A stretch of DNA of 64,000 nucleotides from Segatella copri DSM 18205 (GTDB lineage Bacteria > Bacteroidota > Bacteroidia > Bacteroidales > Bacteroidaceae), in the NCBI RefSeq assembly GCF_025151535.1, contig NZ_CP102288.1:3109501-3173500 (forward strand). Reading direction: 5' to 3'. The position numbers and the translations under genes are program-made. Positions 24,993 through 33,852 of the stretch are shown one piece after another. Within the stretch, counting starts at the first letter, position 1. Every line of letters starts with the position of its first letter. The notes under the pieces are model-generated. The model was not told the DNA's origin. It did no database searches and was given only the letters and a program-made list of their open reading frames with translations.

Positions 24993-25759
24993 TAGAATTT
25001 GGCATCAAAGACTTTCTCGATATTCTCCTGGTAGCCTCGCTGCTGTTCTATGTTTATCGTCTGATGAAGGAATCGCGCTCCCTGAACATCTTCGTGGGCA
25101 TCATGCTCTTCGTGCTTATCTGGCTCTTTGTGAGTCAGATACTGGAAATGCGTCTGCTGGGTTCTATCCTGGATAAACTGGTGAGCGTGGGAGTCATCGC
25201 CCTCATCGTCATCTTCCAGGAGGATATCCGTAGATTCCTTTATGAAATCGGTTCGCAGAAAGGTATGCGCCGGCTGGTTCGCTTCTTCCACTCCAGCAAG
25301 GAGAGCCAGAAGGAGGCTAACAAGGAGACCATCATGCCGATTGTGATGGCGTGTATGAGTATGGCGAAGAAATACGTAGGTGCTCTTATCGTTATAGAGC
25401 GAGGCGTTCCACTGAAGGACATCATGGATACGGGTGAGGAGATAGACGCCAAGATTAACCAGCGGCTGATAGAGAATATTTTCTTCAAGAATTCGCCGCT
25501 TCATGATGGAGCCATGGTAGTGAGCAATAAGCGCATCATGGCAGCCGGATGTATTCTGCCTGTGAGTCATAACCTCGATATTCCGAAGGAACTGGGACTC
25601 CGCCATCGTGCCGCTCTCGGAATATCACAGAGCAGTGATGCCATCGCCGTCATTGTATCCGAGGAGACCGGACGAATCAGCGTGGCCATCAAGGGCGAGT
25701 TCAAACTCAGACTCTCGGCCGAGGAACTGGAAAGCATCCTTACTCTGGAAATGATATAA
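24989..25759 (+). CDS. cdaA: Membrane diadenylate cyclase CdaA
   Basis: Makes cyclic di-AMP from two ATP. Three N-terminal membrane helices lie in residues about 8-85 (DILLVASLLFYVYRLM, SLNIFVGIMLFVLIWLFVS, LVSVGVIALIVIFQEDIRRFLYEIG), followed by the DAC domain with the catalytic DGAMVVSN and the GLRHRAALGISQSSDAIAVIVSEETGRISVA nucleotide-binding motifs. The length of 256 aa fits the family. It overlaps folP by 4 bp. In this operon the micro-membrane proteins upstream could be partners, but this is only positional. Confidence 0.95.
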   Translation: MIEFGIKDFLDILLVASLLFYVYRLMKESRSLNIFVGIMLFVLIWLFVSQILEMRLLGSILDKLVSVGVIALIVIFQEDIRRFLYEIGSQKGMRRLVRFFHSSKESQKEANKETIMPIVMACMSMAKKYVGALIVIERGVPLKDIMDTGEEIDAKINQRLIENIFFKNSPLHDGAMVVSNKRIMAAGCILPVSHNLDIPKELGLRHRAALGISQSSDAIAVIVSEETGRISVAIKGEFKLRLSAEELESILTLEMI

Positions 25760-25766
25760 GTTAAGT

Positions 25767-25798
25767 GAAGAGTGAAGAACGAAGAGTGAAGAATTCAT
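25767..25798. repeat. GTGAAGA heptamer repeat, ending in GAAGAATTCA
   Basis: A short run of GAAGAGT/GAAGAAC units follows the cdaA stop codon. The same type of run, always ending in GAAGAATTCA, is found at 30353-30386 and 34592-34618, and in the other orientation near 63713-63740. Confidence 0.7.
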
Positions 25799-25893
25799 CA
25801 CTTTTCCTACTACGTAAACCTTTACGATATGAATAATCTCCCGATTTAGCTTTTTTTACACATTTTAATCGCTGCTATTTCAAAGAAAATGTG

Positions 25894-25901
25894 TACTTTT
25901 G
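25894..25901 (+). promoter_or_regulatory. -7 promoter box for pta
   Basis: TACTTTTG matches TAnnTTTG. The leader to the pta ATG is about 100 nt. Confidence 0.55.
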
Positions 25902-26004
25902 CAAAGTCGATGTGGCAAAAAGGTGAAAAACAAGATAACATCACCTAACACTTTGACAGATCTACTTAGGAAACAACAAAATATATAAAATATTAAAAAG
26001 TAAA

Positions 26005-27051
26005 ATGGATTTATTACAGCAAATCGTAGCTCGCGCTAAAGCTGACAAGCAGCGCATCGTGCTCCCTGAAGCAGAAGAGGAGCGTACATTGAAAGCAGCC
26101 GATAAAGTTTTGGCTGATGATCTCGCAGACATCATCCTCATCGGTAACCCTGCCAATATTAAGAATCTCGCTGCTCAGTGGGGTCTTAACAACATCGACA
26201 AGGCTACTATCGTTGATCCACAAAACAACCCTAAGACTGAGGAGTATGCTGAGAAGCTCGCTGAACTTCGCAAGAAGAAGGGCATGACCGTAGAGCAGGC
26301 TCGTGAACTCGTAACTAAGAACAACCTCTACCTCGGTTGTATGATTATCAAGACTGAGGGCGCTGATGGTCAGATTTCTGGTGCATTGAGCACTACTGGT
26401 GATACTCTCCGTCCAGCTCTTCAGATCATCAAGTGTACTCCAGGTATCACTTGCGTAAGTGGTGCTATGTTGCTCATCTCAGACCAGAAGCAGTATGGTC
26501 AGGATGGCGTTGTAGTAATGGGTGACGTTGCTGTAACTCCAAACCCTACAGCAGACCAGCTTGCTCAGATTGCCTATACTACAGCTCATACAGCTCAGTC
26601 AGTGGCAGGTATTACTGATCCACAGATTGCCATGTTGAGCTTCTCTACAAAGGGTAGCGCAAAGGATGCTATCAACAAGGAGACTGGCAAGAGTGTTTAT
26701 ATTATTGACAAGGTAAAGGATGCCGTAGCTATTGCTAAGGAGAAGTTCCCAGAGCTTCATCTCGATGGTGAACTTCAGGCAGATGCAGCCCTCGTTCCTG
26801 AGGTAGCTGCCAAGAAGGCTCCAGGTTCTGACGTAGCTGGTAAGGCTAACGTTTTGGTAGTTCCTAACCTCGAGGTTGGTAACATCGGCTACAAGCTCGT
26901 TCAGCGTTTGGGTGGTGCCATCGCTATCGGTCCTATCCTCCAGGGTATTGCCCGTCCTGTAAACGATCTTTCTCGTGGTTGCTCTGTTGATGACATCTAC
27001 TACATGGTAGCCATCACAGCTTGCCAGGCACAGGATGCTAAGAAGGCGTAA
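26005..27051 (+). CDS. pta: Phosphate acetyltransferase Pta
   Basis: Interconverts acetyl-CoA and acetyl phosphate, the first step of acetate formation. Features: RIVLPEAEEERTLKAADKVL, GALSTTGDTLRPALQIIK, MGDVAVTPNPTADQLAQIAYTTAHTAQSVAG, MLSFSTKGSA, and VLVVPNLEVGNIGYKLVQRLGGAIAIGPILQG. At 348 aa it is the short, class I type without the N-terminal regulatory domain. ackA follows after 45 bp, so it forms the usual pta-ackA operon. Confidence 0.97.
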   Translation: MDLLQQIVARAKADKQRIVLPEAEEERTLKAADKVLADDLADIILIGNPANIKNLAAQWGLNNIDKATIVDPQNNPKTEEYAEKLAELRKKKGMTVEQARELVTKNNLYLGCMIIKTEGADGQISGALSTTGDTLRPALQIIKCTPGITCVSGAMLLISDQKQYGQDGVVVMGDVAVTPNPTADQLAQIAYTTAHTAQSVAGITDPQIAMLSFSTKGSAKDAINKETGKSVYIIDKVKDAVAIAKEKFPELHLDGELQADAALVPEVAAKKAPGSDVAGKANVLVVPNLEVGNIGYKLVQRLGGAIAIGPILQGIARPVNDLSRGCSVDDIYYMVAITACQAQDAKKA

Positions 27052-27096
27052 TTGAGACTAACTTTATTCAATCAATAACATTACAAAATTAACATT

Positions 27097-28299
27097 ATGA
27101 AAATATTGGTTCTGAACTGCGGTAGTTCATCTATCAAGTACAAGTTATATAATATGGACGATGAGTCTGTATTGGCACAGGGTGGTGTAGAGCGTATCGG
27201 TCTTGATAACGCTTTCATCAAGGTGAAATTGCCTAACGGCGAGAAGAAGCAGATCATGCACGACATGCCTGACCACAAGGAAGGTGTGAACTTCGTGTTC
27301 AAGTGTCTGCTCGACCCGGAAATCGGTGCTATCAAGGACTTAAAGGAAATCGACGCAGTAGGACACCGTGTCGTACAGGGTGGTGACAAGTTCAACGAGA
27401 GTGTTATCGTTGACAAGAGCGTAGAGGATGGTATCGAGGAACTTTGCGACCTCGCTCCTGTTCACAACGCAGGTCACCTGAAGGGTATCCGTGCCGTTGA
27501 CTCTTTGATGCCTGGCACTCCTCAGGTTTGCGTATTCGACAACGCATTCCACAGCACAATGCCAGACTACGCTTATCTCTATGCAATTCCTTACGAGTTG
27601 TACGAGAAGTATCACGTACGCCGTTATGGTTTCCACGGAACATCTCACCGCTATGTTTCTAAGCGTGTTTGCGAGATTCTCGGTCTCGACCAGAACAACT
27701 CCAAGATCATTACTTGCCACATCGGTAACGGTGGCTCTGTAGCTGCTGTATTGAACGGTAAGGTATTGGATACTTCAATGGGCTTGACCCCATTGGCTGG
27801 TCTGATGATGGGCTCACGTTGTGGTGACATCGATGCTTCTGCCGTTACCTACTTGATGGAGAAGTTGAACATGAAGCCACAGGAGATGGCTGACTTCCTG
27901 AACAAGAAGAGTGGTGTGCTCGGTATTACAGGTATTTCTTCTGATATGCGCGACATCGAGAACGCTGCCAACGAGGGTAACGAGAAGGCTCAGCTGGCTC
28001 TCCGCATGTACGAGTATCGCATCAAGAAGTACATTGGTGCTTACACAGCAGCTATGGGTGGCGTTGACGCTGTCGTATTTACAGCTGGTGTTGGTGAGAA
28101 CCAGACCGACCTGCGCGAGGAAGCTTGCAAGAACCTGGAGTATCTTGGCATCAAGATTAACAAGGAAGTGAACGATAAGGTTCGTGGCGAGGAAGCTATC
28201 ATCTCTACTGACGACAGTAAGGTGAAGGTAGTTGTAGTTCCTACCGACGAGGAGATTGTTATCGCTCGCGATACAATGGAATTGGTTGCTAACAAGTAA
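27097..28299 (+). CDS. ackA: Acetate kinase AckA
   Basis: Converts acetyl phosphate and ADP to acetate and ATP. The sequence has the KILVLNCGSSSIKYKLY signature, GHRVVQGGDKF, RRYGFHGTSHRYVSKR, CHIGNGGSVAAVLNGKVLDTSMGLTPLAGLMMGSRCGDID and VFTAGVGENQTDLRE. The 400-aa length is normal. It is downstream of pta and is followed by a hairpin terminator. Confidence 0.98.
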   Translation: MKILVLNCGSSSIKYKLYNMDDESVLAQGGVERIGLDNAFIKVKLPNGEKKQIMHDMPDHKEGVNFVFKCLLDPEIGAIKDLKEIDAVGHRVVQGGDKFNESVIVDKSVEDGIEELCDLAPVHNAGHLKGIRAVDSLMPGTPQVCVFDNAFHSTMPDYAYLYAIPYELYEKYHVRRYGFHGTSHRYVSKRVCEILGLDQNNSKIITCHIGNGGSVAAVLNGKVLDTSMGLTPLAGLMMGSRCGDIDASAVTYLMEKLNMKPQEMADFLNKKSGVLGITGISSDMRDIENAANEGNEKAQLALRMYEYRIKKYIGAYTAAMGGVDAVVFTAGVGENQTDLREEACKNLEYLGIKINKEVNDKVRGEEAIISTDDSKVKVVVVPTDEEIVIARDTMELVANK

Positions 28300-28317
28300 T
28301 CATACGCTATATATAAT

Positions 28318-28360
28318 AAGGTGAAGACTAGAAACATAAGTGAATGGTCTTCACCTTTTT
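28318..28360 (+). terminator. Rho-independent terminator after ackA
   Basis: The arms AAGGTGAAGAC (28318-28328) and GTCTTCACCTT (28347-28357) pair perfectly and are followed by a T-run. Confidence 0.85.
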
Positions 28361-28384
28361 AATTTTTTGAGATTTTTGAGAATT

Positions 28385-29431
28385 ATGAAAACAAAGATTG
28401 TAACTTTCGGAGAAATATTGCTTAGGATTTCTAAGCCTGGTTATCAACGTTTATTTCAGGGACATCATATGTTTGGCAATTATGGTGGCAGTGAGGCTAA
28501 TGCAGCCATCTCTTTGGCTTATTTAGGCGATAATGTAGAGTATGTAACCCGTGTGCCATATGGTGAGATGGGTGAGGCAGCGTTGATGCATCTCAGAGAG
28601 TACGGTCTGAATGTTTCTCATGTTGTGCGTGGCGGCGAACGTCTCGGAACTTATTATTTCGAAGAAGCAGTAGCTATGCGCAATTCCCGTGTGGTTTACG
28701 ACCGCAAGAATTCTTCTTTCTATACGCTGAAGCGCGGAATGGTGAAATGGGAAAAGGTGCTGGCTGATGCTGCCGTATTCCATTGCTCCGGCATTACCTG
28801 TGCTATCAGCCGCGATGCGATGGAATCAACTATGGATGCCATCAAACTTGCTGTTTCTGACGGGTTGACCATTTCCTGCGATATTAATTACCGTAAGAAT
28901 CTCTGGGGATATGGTCTGGAGCCTCATGATGTGCTATTCCAGATGATGCAGTATAGCGACATCATCTTTGGTGACCAGAATGAGTGGGAGATAGCCAGCG
29001 GTGTGCCTCATATTCCTTTCGAGGCTTTGGATGCAGACTATGAGATTGACAAGGAGGCTTATCAGGAGTATTTCCGCAAGATGCATCAGCTCTTCCCTAA
29101 GTGTAAGAAGATGGTGATGGCGGTAAGAAATCAGATTGCCAGCAGTCATCATACCTTGAGCGGCTTGCTCTATGATGCTGTAGAAGATCAGCTCTATACT
29201 ACAAGAATCTATGATATTGAGCCGATTGTTGATCCGATGGGTGTAGGTGATGCCTTTATTGCTGCCTATATTCATGCCCATCAGAAGTGGGGCGACAAGA
29301 ACCAGTATTGCCTGGATTTCTCTCTGTCAGCAAGCGCGATAAAAAATACGGTTCCGGGTGATCAGAATCTGGTTACAGAAGAAGAAATCATCAATAACAT
29401 GACTTCTTCGGGAGGACGCATACAGAGATAG
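28385..29431 (+). CDS. PfkB-family sugar kinase (2-keto-3-deoxygluconate kinase-like)
   Basis: A ribokinase-fold kinase of 348 aa. Features are VTFGEILLRISKPGYQR at the N-terminus, NYGGSEANAAISLAYLG (substrate-binding GG), CDINYRKNLWG, and the C-terminal PfkB signature DPMGVGDAFIAAYIHA with the catalytic Asp. The whole pattern fits KDG kinase (KdgK) of Bacteroidota, though other hexonate kinases cannot be excluded. The frame opens upstream inside the ackA terminator; ATG 28385 is the sensible start. It is a single gene, with no neighbouring KDPG aldolase. Confidence 0.85.
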   Translation: MKTKIVTFGEILLRISKPGYQRLFQGHHMFGNYGGSEANAAISLAYLGDNVEYVTRVPYGEMGEAALMHLREYGLNVSHVVRGGERLGTYYFEEAVAMRNSRVVYDRKNSSFYTLKRGMVKWEKVLADAAVFHCSGITCAISRDAMESTMDAIKLAVSDGLTISCDINYRKNLWGYGLEPHDVLFQMMQYSDIIFGDQNEWEIASGVPHIPFEALDADYEIDKEAYQEYFRKMHQLFPKCKKMVMAVRNQIASSHHTLSGLLYDAVEDQLYTTRIYDIEPIVDPMGVGDAFIAAYIHAHQKWGDKNQYCLDFSLSASAIKNTVPGDQNLVTEEEIINNMTSSGGRIQR

Positions 29432-29565
29432 TTTATAGTTGATAGGTTATAGTTAATAGGGCAATCTTGCTCTGAGATAGTTATAGTTGATAGTTAATAG
29501 TTTATAGCAGGAACCTCTTTAAGTAAGATAGTCCTATAAACTCTATTAACTATCAACTATAAACT
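29430..29565. repeat. Inverted-repeat cluster between convergent genes
   Basis: AGTTTATAGTTGATAG at 29430-29445 pairs with CTATCAACTATAAACT at 29550-29565. Inside, GTTGATAGTTAATAG (29486 on) pairs with CTATTAACTATCAAC (29542-29556). The stretch is built of TAGTTGATAG/TAGTTAATAG steps. It lies between the convergent kdgK-like and lpxH genes and may end transcripts from both sides, although there is no strong T-run. Confidence 0.7.
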
Positions 29566-29570
29566 GTTTA

Positions 29571-30335
29571 TTACGGTTGGCTTTCGCCTTCCACATATTC
29601 TTCCATAAACATGTGTTCGCCATCAAACACGGCATAGGTGAACTGCCATATCCAGTCGCCCAGAATCATCAGTCGGGTCTTTTTGCTCAACATCAGATCC
29701 AGTTCAATGTGGCGATGGCCGAACATGAAGTAATCTATATCCTTGTGACCTTGCATATACTGTTTGGCAAAGCGTACCAGGAACTCCTTCTTTTCGCCCA
29801 TATAAGGCTCTTCCTTTCCGTCAGCACGTTTCAGTCGGCTATGCTTAGCCCAGTTCAAGCCCAAAGCCATTCCCCAGCGAGGATGAATCGCATTAAGGAG
29901 GCGTTGGCAGGTCTGGTTCTGGAACATTCTTTTCAGAAACTTGAATTTCTTGTCTGGGTCACCCAGTCCGTCTCCATGTGCCAGATAGAATACTTTATCG
30001 TATATCTCTATGGTCTGAGGCTTGTAATGTACGGTAACGCCACACTCTTCCTCCAGGTAGCCATAGGTCCAGAGGTCGTGGTTACCCGTAAAGAAATGTA
30101 CTTCCACTCCCATATCGGTCAACTCCGAGAGTTTACCTAAGAAGCGTGTATAGCCTTTTGGTACAACATATTTATATTCGTTCCAGAAGTCAAACATGTC
30201 ACCCAGGAGATAAACTGCCGCAGCCTTCGTCTTGATGCTGTCCAGGAAACGGACCAGGCGGCGTTCTTGCATGCGGGCATGCGGAATGGCTAATGAGCCA
30301 AGGTGCGCATCTGAGAGGAAATATACATTTTTCAT
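29571..30335 (-). CDS. lpxH: UDP-2,3-diacylglucosamine diphosphatase LpxH
   Basis: A metallophosphoesterase in lipid A synthesis that cleaves UDP-diacylglucosamine to lipid X. Metal motifs: YFLSDAHLGS (D-x-H), LLGDMFDFWNEY (GD), FFTGNHDLW (GNHD), LAHGDGLG (GDG) and MFGHRHIE (GHRH). The length of 254 aa is normal. The C-terminal IWQFTYAVFDGEHMFMEEY is typical of Bacteroidota copies. The next gene upstream on the same strand is the MIP18-like one, 61 bp away. Confidence 0.92.
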   Translation of the reverse strand: MKNVYFLSDAHLGSLAIPHARMQERRLVRFLDSIKTKAAAVYLLGDMFDFWNEYKYVVPKGYTRFLGKLSELTDMGVEVHFFTGNHDLWTYGYLEEECGVTVHYKPQTIEIYDKVFYLAHGDGLGDPDKKFKFLKRMFQNQTCQRLLNAIHPRWGMALGLNWAKHSRLKRADGKEEPYMGEKKEFLVRFAKQYMQGHKDIDYFMFGHRHIELDLMLSKKTRLMILGDWIWQFTYAVFDGEHMFMEEYVEGESQP

Positions 30336-30352
30336 AAGCGATTCTTTTTAAA

Positions 30353-30386
30353 TGAAGAGTGAAGAATGAAGAGTGAAGAATTCAAC
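30353..30386. repeat. GTGAAGA heptamer repeat
   Basis: A run of GAAGAGT/GAAGAAT units ends in GAAGAATTCA, in the gap between lpxH and the MIP18-like gene, as at 25767-25798. Confidence 0.65.
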
Positions 30387-30396
30387 GGCTTTGTCT

Positions 30397-30717
30397 TTAT
30401 TCAAAACCGAGTTCTACGCGAGCTTCCTCGCTCATCATACTCTGATCCCAAGCCGGTTCGAATACAAGGTTCACATTGGCAGATTTTACGCCTTCCACGC
30501 TGTCTACCTTGCTTCTTACATCCTCCAGGATGAAGTCGGCAGCAGGGCATGAAGGGGCTGTGAAGGTCATGTCGAGATCTACGGTGGCATCGTCTTTCAC
30601 ATCTATTTTGTAAATCATACCGAGGTCCCAGATATTGACAGGAATCTCTGGGTCGTAAACGGTCTTAAGCACATCTACGATCTTTTCTTCTATCTTTGTC
30701 TTTTCTTCTTGTGTCAT
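30397..30717 (-). CDS. MIP18/SufT-like iron-sulfur assembly protein (DUF59)
   Basis: A 106-aa protein of the DUF59 fold. It shows YDPEIPVNIWDLGMIYKIDV and the Cys motif FTAPSCPAADFI, the hallmark of the SufT/PaaD-type group thought to assist Fe-S cluster insertion. The length is normal for stand-alone forms. It has its own -7 box (TATCTTTG, minus strand, 30739-30746). Confidence 0.88.
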   Translation of the reverse strand: MTQEEKTKIEEKIVDVLKTVYDPEIPVNIWDLGMIYKIDVKDDATVDLDMTFTAPSCPAADFILEDVRSKVDSVEGVKSANVNLVFEPAWDQSMMSEEARVELGFE

Positions 30718-30738
30718 AATAATCTTTGTTTTTGCCTA

Positions 30739-30746
30739 CAAAGATA
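30739..30746 (-). promoter_or_regulatory. -7 promoter box for the MIP18-like gene
   Basis: CAAAGATA on the plus strand reads TATCTTTG on the minus strand, 22 bp upstream of the start codon. Confidence 0.55.
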
Positions 30747-30818
30747 ATAATTATTGCAGACAAAACAAAAAGAAAAGCTGTTTTTTTCTTGCAGAAGGAC
30801 TAATATGCACCAAATAGA

Positions 30819-31508
30819 CTACAATTTACCTTTATCGTGATATGAATAAAAGGCACCGTCGGTTATGATGACATGGTCCATAAAGAAGAGGCGCATGATT
30901 TCGCAGGCTTTGGCAATCTTTTGGGTAAGTACATCATCGGCTTTGCTTGGCTGAGGATTGTTACTGGGATGATTGTGGCAGAAGGCGATAATGGTAGCGT
31001 TGTTGAGCACCGCTTCTTTGATGATAAGACGGATGTCGGTTGCCGTTTCTGTAATGCCGCCTTTTGAGATGCAGCTCGCTTTGATGAGCTTGAAGTTCTG
31101 GTTCATCATCAGGAGCCATGCTTCCTCTGTATCTAAATCCTGCATCTTCGGAAGCATATAGTTGTAGATGGCAAGGGATGAGCCTAAGTCGGGACGTGTG
31201 CCAATCTTATCGAGAGCACGGCGCTTGCCCAGTTCGCAGGCTGCAAGAATGGTGATGGCTTTGGCGGGTCCCATTCCTTTATATTGCGTCAGTTCTCTGA
31301 TGGACTTCTTTCCTAGCTGGTTCAGGTTGTTGTCGCAATCCTTCAGAATGCGTTTCATCAGGTCTACGGCACTTTCGTCAGTAGATCCCGAACCAATCAG
31401 AATACCTAAGAGCTCGGCATTGGATAATGCTGAGGCTCCCAAACGCTCCAGTTTCTCGCGAGGCTTGTCTTCTTCTGCCCAATTGGCAATGGTTAGTTTC
31501 TCTGCCAT
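30819..31508 (-). CDS. radC: RadC-family JAB-domain protein
   Basis: A 229-aa protein. The N-terminal helix-hairpin-helix region (LGILIGSGSTDESAVDLMKRIL...ELTQYKGMGPAKAITILAACELGKR) is followed by the JAMM metalloprotease-like domain with the zinc motif FCHNHPSNNPQPSKAD and an upstream Glu in LIIKEAVLNNA. The name RadC is historical; a DNA repair role has not been confirmed and the activity is unknown. The length is normal. Confidence 0.92.
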   Translation of the reverse strand: MAEKLTIANWAEEDKPREKLERLGASALSNAELLGILIGSGSTDESAVDLMKRILKDCDNNLNQLGKKSIRELTQYKGMGPAKAITILAACELGKRRALDKIGTRPDLGSSLAIYNYMLPKMQDLDTEEAWLLMMNQNFKLIKASCISKGGITETATDIRLIIKEAVLNNATIIAFCHNHPSNNPQPSKADDVLTQKIAKACEIMRLFFMDHVIITDGAFYSYHDKGKL

Positions 31509-31560
31509 AATAATAACTGATAAGTAGATTATTATTGGCTTCTCTTTTTGCGGGGAAGTC

Positions 31561-32619
31561 TTATTTGTAGAAAGTCTTGTTGTATGCGCAGAATTCGCTC
31601 TGTCCCAGTACGCATCTCTTCCACCATGCAGAAAGAAATCCGCATCCGTAACCCATCAGCTGTGTGAAGGCAGCGCGAATACTCAGCAAGCCTATCTTCA
31701 CGCTGTGATTCTCTCTGCTGCTGTCGATAAACAGTGCGATGGTATAGAGAATGATGCCGGCGAGACCGATGCAGCCCAATGCTGCCATCGCATTGCCCAA
31801 GGTTGGGAATACGTGAGCGGTGCCAAGCATGTATGGCAGGAAGCCGAAGAAGAGCAGAAGCAGCGTGCCTATTACACCCACGGTGAAGACCATAGGAAGG
31901 AGATGCACGAGTTTGAGACTCTCTGGATATTTCTTGTAGAGATTGATGCGGGCGATGCCACTGTTGTAGACCTGTCGCCAGAACTTGCGGAAGTCGGTGC
32001 GGCGCTTATGCCATACCCATGCTTCAGGGAACAGACGGCAACGGCAGCCTGCCTTGAAGATACGGATAGAGAAATCAATGTCCTCACCGAAACGCATATT
32101 GGAAAAGCCATTCAACCTGAGATAAACATCCCTGCGGATGCCCATGTTGAATGAACGGGGATAGAACTTATCCATCTTCTTCTTTCCGCCACGGATACCA
32201 CCGGTGGTAAAGAAAGAAGTCATGGAATAAGAAATGGCTTTCTGAGTATCTGTAAATGATGAGTGTGCCTTGTCGGGACCGCCGAAAGCATCGGCTGGCT
32301 CACGGCTCAACTCATCACTTACAGCCTTCAGATAACCTTCTGGCAAGACCACGTCGCTATCGAGTATCAGAAGATACTCACCCTTGGCGCGCTCGGCACC
32401 ATAGTTGCGACTCTGGCCCGGACCAGAGTTCTCCTTATAGTAATAATGTATATCCATCATGTGCTCATATCGCTTGCACACCTCCTCGCAGGGAGTCTGT
32501 GAGCCATCCTCAACGATGACAACTTCGAAGTCTTTCTCTGATTGATGAGTCAGACTCTCTAAAAGTTCGTCCACTTCGTCAGGACGATTAAATACAGGTA
32601 CTATGATGGAATATTTCAT
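31561..32619 (-). CDS. Family 2 glycosyltransferase with C-terminal membrane segments
   Basis: A 352-aa enzyme. The GT-A domain has SIIVPVFNRPDEVDELLESL, VIVEDGS, NSGPGQSRNYG, the DxD-like LLILDSDVVLPEG, NMGIRRDVYLRLNGF, and GEDIDFSIRI with the catalytic acid. Two membrane helices follow (about residues 245-268 and 278-305), fitting a membrane-associated transferase for glycolipid or surface glycan. The acceptor is unknown. Confidence 0.88.
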   Translation of the reverse strand: MKYSIIVPVFNRPDEVDELLESLTHQSEKDFEVVIVEDGSQTPCEEVCKRYEHMMDIHYYYKENSGPGQSRNYGAERAKGEYLLILDSDVVLPEGYLKAVSDELSREPADAFGGPDKAHSSFTDTQKAISYSMTSFFTTGGIRGGKKKMDKFYPRSFNMGIRRDVYLRLNGFSNMRFGEDIDFSIRIFKAGCRCRLFPEAWVWHKRRTDFRKFWRQVYNSGIARINLYKKYPESLKLVHLLPMVFTVGVIGTLLLLFFGFLPYMLGTAHVFPTLGNAMAALGCIGLAGIILYTIALFIDSSRENHSVKIGLLSIRAAFTQLMGYGCGFLSAWWKRCVLGQSEFCAYNKTFYK

Positions 32620-32682
32620 TCTTCTTACTATTAAGGGTTAGTTTTACTCAATAAGAGCACAATCTTCCTGTTGGAGGATGTA

Positions 32683-33249
32683 TTACTCGCTTACACGACC
32701 GAGGTAGCTACCGTCACGGGTGTCGATCTGGATAGTCTCGCCTTCGTTGATGAACAAAGGAACACGAACCTCAGCACCAGTCTCCAATGTAGCAGGCTTT
32801 GTAGCGTTGGTAGCAGTATTACCCTTTACACCTGGCTCAGAGTGAGTAATCTTCAAAGTAGTCTTCACTGGCATTTCAGCCAAGAGGATAGTACCATCAG
32901 TTGTATCAGTAACCACCTCAACAACGTCACCCTCCTTCATGTACTGGCCACCAGTAACGTTCTCCTTAGCGATAGGCACCTGCTCGAAAGTCTCCTGGTT
33001 CATGAAGATGCAACCAGTAGCGTCCTCGTAGAGGTACTGGTAAGGACGGCGCTCAACGCGAACATCCTCCAATTTGAAACCTACCTGGAATGTACGTTCC
33101 AATACACGACCGTCGGCAACATTCTTCAATTTTGTGTTCATTACGGTGTTACCTTTACCTGGCTTTCTGTGCTGAAAGTCGATGCAAACCCATACTTTGC
33201 CATCCATGCGGATGCAAGTACCAATCTTAATTTCCTGTGAATTAATCAT
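32683..33249 (-). CDS. efp: Translation elongation factor P
   Basis: EF-P relieves ribosome stalling at proline stretches. The N-terminal KOW-like domain has CIRMDGKVWVCIDFQHRKPGKGNTVMNTKLKNV, with the loop Lys in KPGKG. The central OB domain includes FMNQETFEQVP, and the C-terminal signature reads LKITHSEPGVKGNTATNATKPATLETGAEVRVPLFINEGETI. The length of 188 aa is normal. Promoter elements on the minus strand lie 45 bp upstream. It is divergent from rpmH. Confidence 0.97.
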   Translation of the reverse strand: MINSQEIKIGTCIRMDGKVWVCIDFQHRKPGKGNTVMNTKLKNVADGRVLERTFQVGFKLEDVRVERRPYQYLYEDATGCIFMNQETFEQVPIAKENVTGGQYMKEGDVVEVVTDTTDGTILLAEMPVKTTLKITHSEPGVKGNTATNATKPATLETGAEVRVPLFINEGETIQIDTRDGSYLGRVSE

Positions 33250-33295
33250 TTCTTGTTTATCTTGAATGTTATTATAATAATCTCAAAATCGAGTG

Positions 33296-33326
33296 CAAAG
33301 TTACGGCAAAAACATGAAAAATCAAA
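33296..33326 (-). promoter_or_regulatory. Promoter of efp
   Basis: On the minus strand TAACTTTG (plus 33296-33303) and TTTG (plus 33323-33326) are spaced by 19 bp, a near-perfect Bacteroidota promoter. Confidence 0.7.
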
Positions 33327-33375
33327 GGAAATATCGAAAAAAACATAAATATTTAAGCTAAATTTGGTAGTTTTC

Positions 33376-33406
33376 TTGGTTATTTCAGAAAATATGCGTA
33401 ATTTTG
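33376..33406 (+). promoter_or_regulatory. Promoter of rpmH
   Basis: TTG at 33376-33378 and TAATTTTG at 33399-33406, with a 20-bp spacer, match the Bacteroidota consensus. The leader to the rpmH ATG is about 58 nt. Confidence 0.65.
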
Positions 33407-33470
33407 CAGCCCAAAAAGGGCGTGTTTTGCACTTTTGTGAAGAATATTAATTAAAAAATAAATAAGAAAA

Positions 33471-33626
33471 ATGAAAAGAACATTTCAGCCTCACAATCGT
33501 CGTCGCGTAAACAAGCATGGTTTCCGTGAGCGTATGGCAACTAAGAATGGTCGTCGCGTATTGGCTTCTCGCCGTGCTCATGGCCGTAAGAAGTTAACTG
33601 TATCTGACGAGCACCACGGAAAGTAA
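33471..33626 (+). CDS. rpmH: 50S ribosomal protein L34
   Basis: A 51-aa, very basic protein: [20 protein letters not shown] followed by [20 protein letters not shown]. This is the L34 signature; the family length is 44-52 aa. The C-terminal [11 protein letters not shown] tail is typical of Bacteroidota. It is the only ribosomal protein gene here and is not next to rnpA or dnaA, unlike the arrangement in many bacteria. Confidence 0.97.
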   Translation: MKRTFQPHNRRRVNKHGFRERMATKNGRRVLASRRAHGRKKLTVSDEHHGK

Positions 33627-33661
33627 TTCCGAGGAAAGATTCGTCTGTTGACGATGACATT

Positions 33662-33696
33662 AAAAGCAGCAAGGATGTATTCTTTGCTGCTTTTTG
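33662..33696 (+). terminator. Rho-independent terminator after rpmH
   Basis: AAAAGCAGCAA pairs with TTGCTGCTTTT around a short loop, with a T-run at the end. Confidence 0.82.
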
Positions 33697-33805
33697 TTGT
33701 TTATAACGCCCCTTCCTTTTCTGAGATTGCTCTTTTGGGAACAAAGATGTTTTGTTTTTATATCATAAAATTAGGTGGTGAGAGTGCAAAAACTTTCCTT
33801 TTTAT

Positions 33806-33836
33806 TTTGTTCTTCCCCCAAATACTTGTATCTTTG
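33806..33836 (+). promoter_or_regulatory. Promoter of the PASTA-protein gene
   Basis: TTTG at 33806-33809 and TATCTTTG at 33829-33836, spaced by 19 bp, lie 16 bp before the start codon. The leader is thus very short. Confidence 0.7.
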
Positions 33837-33852
33837 CACCAAAAAATAATAT

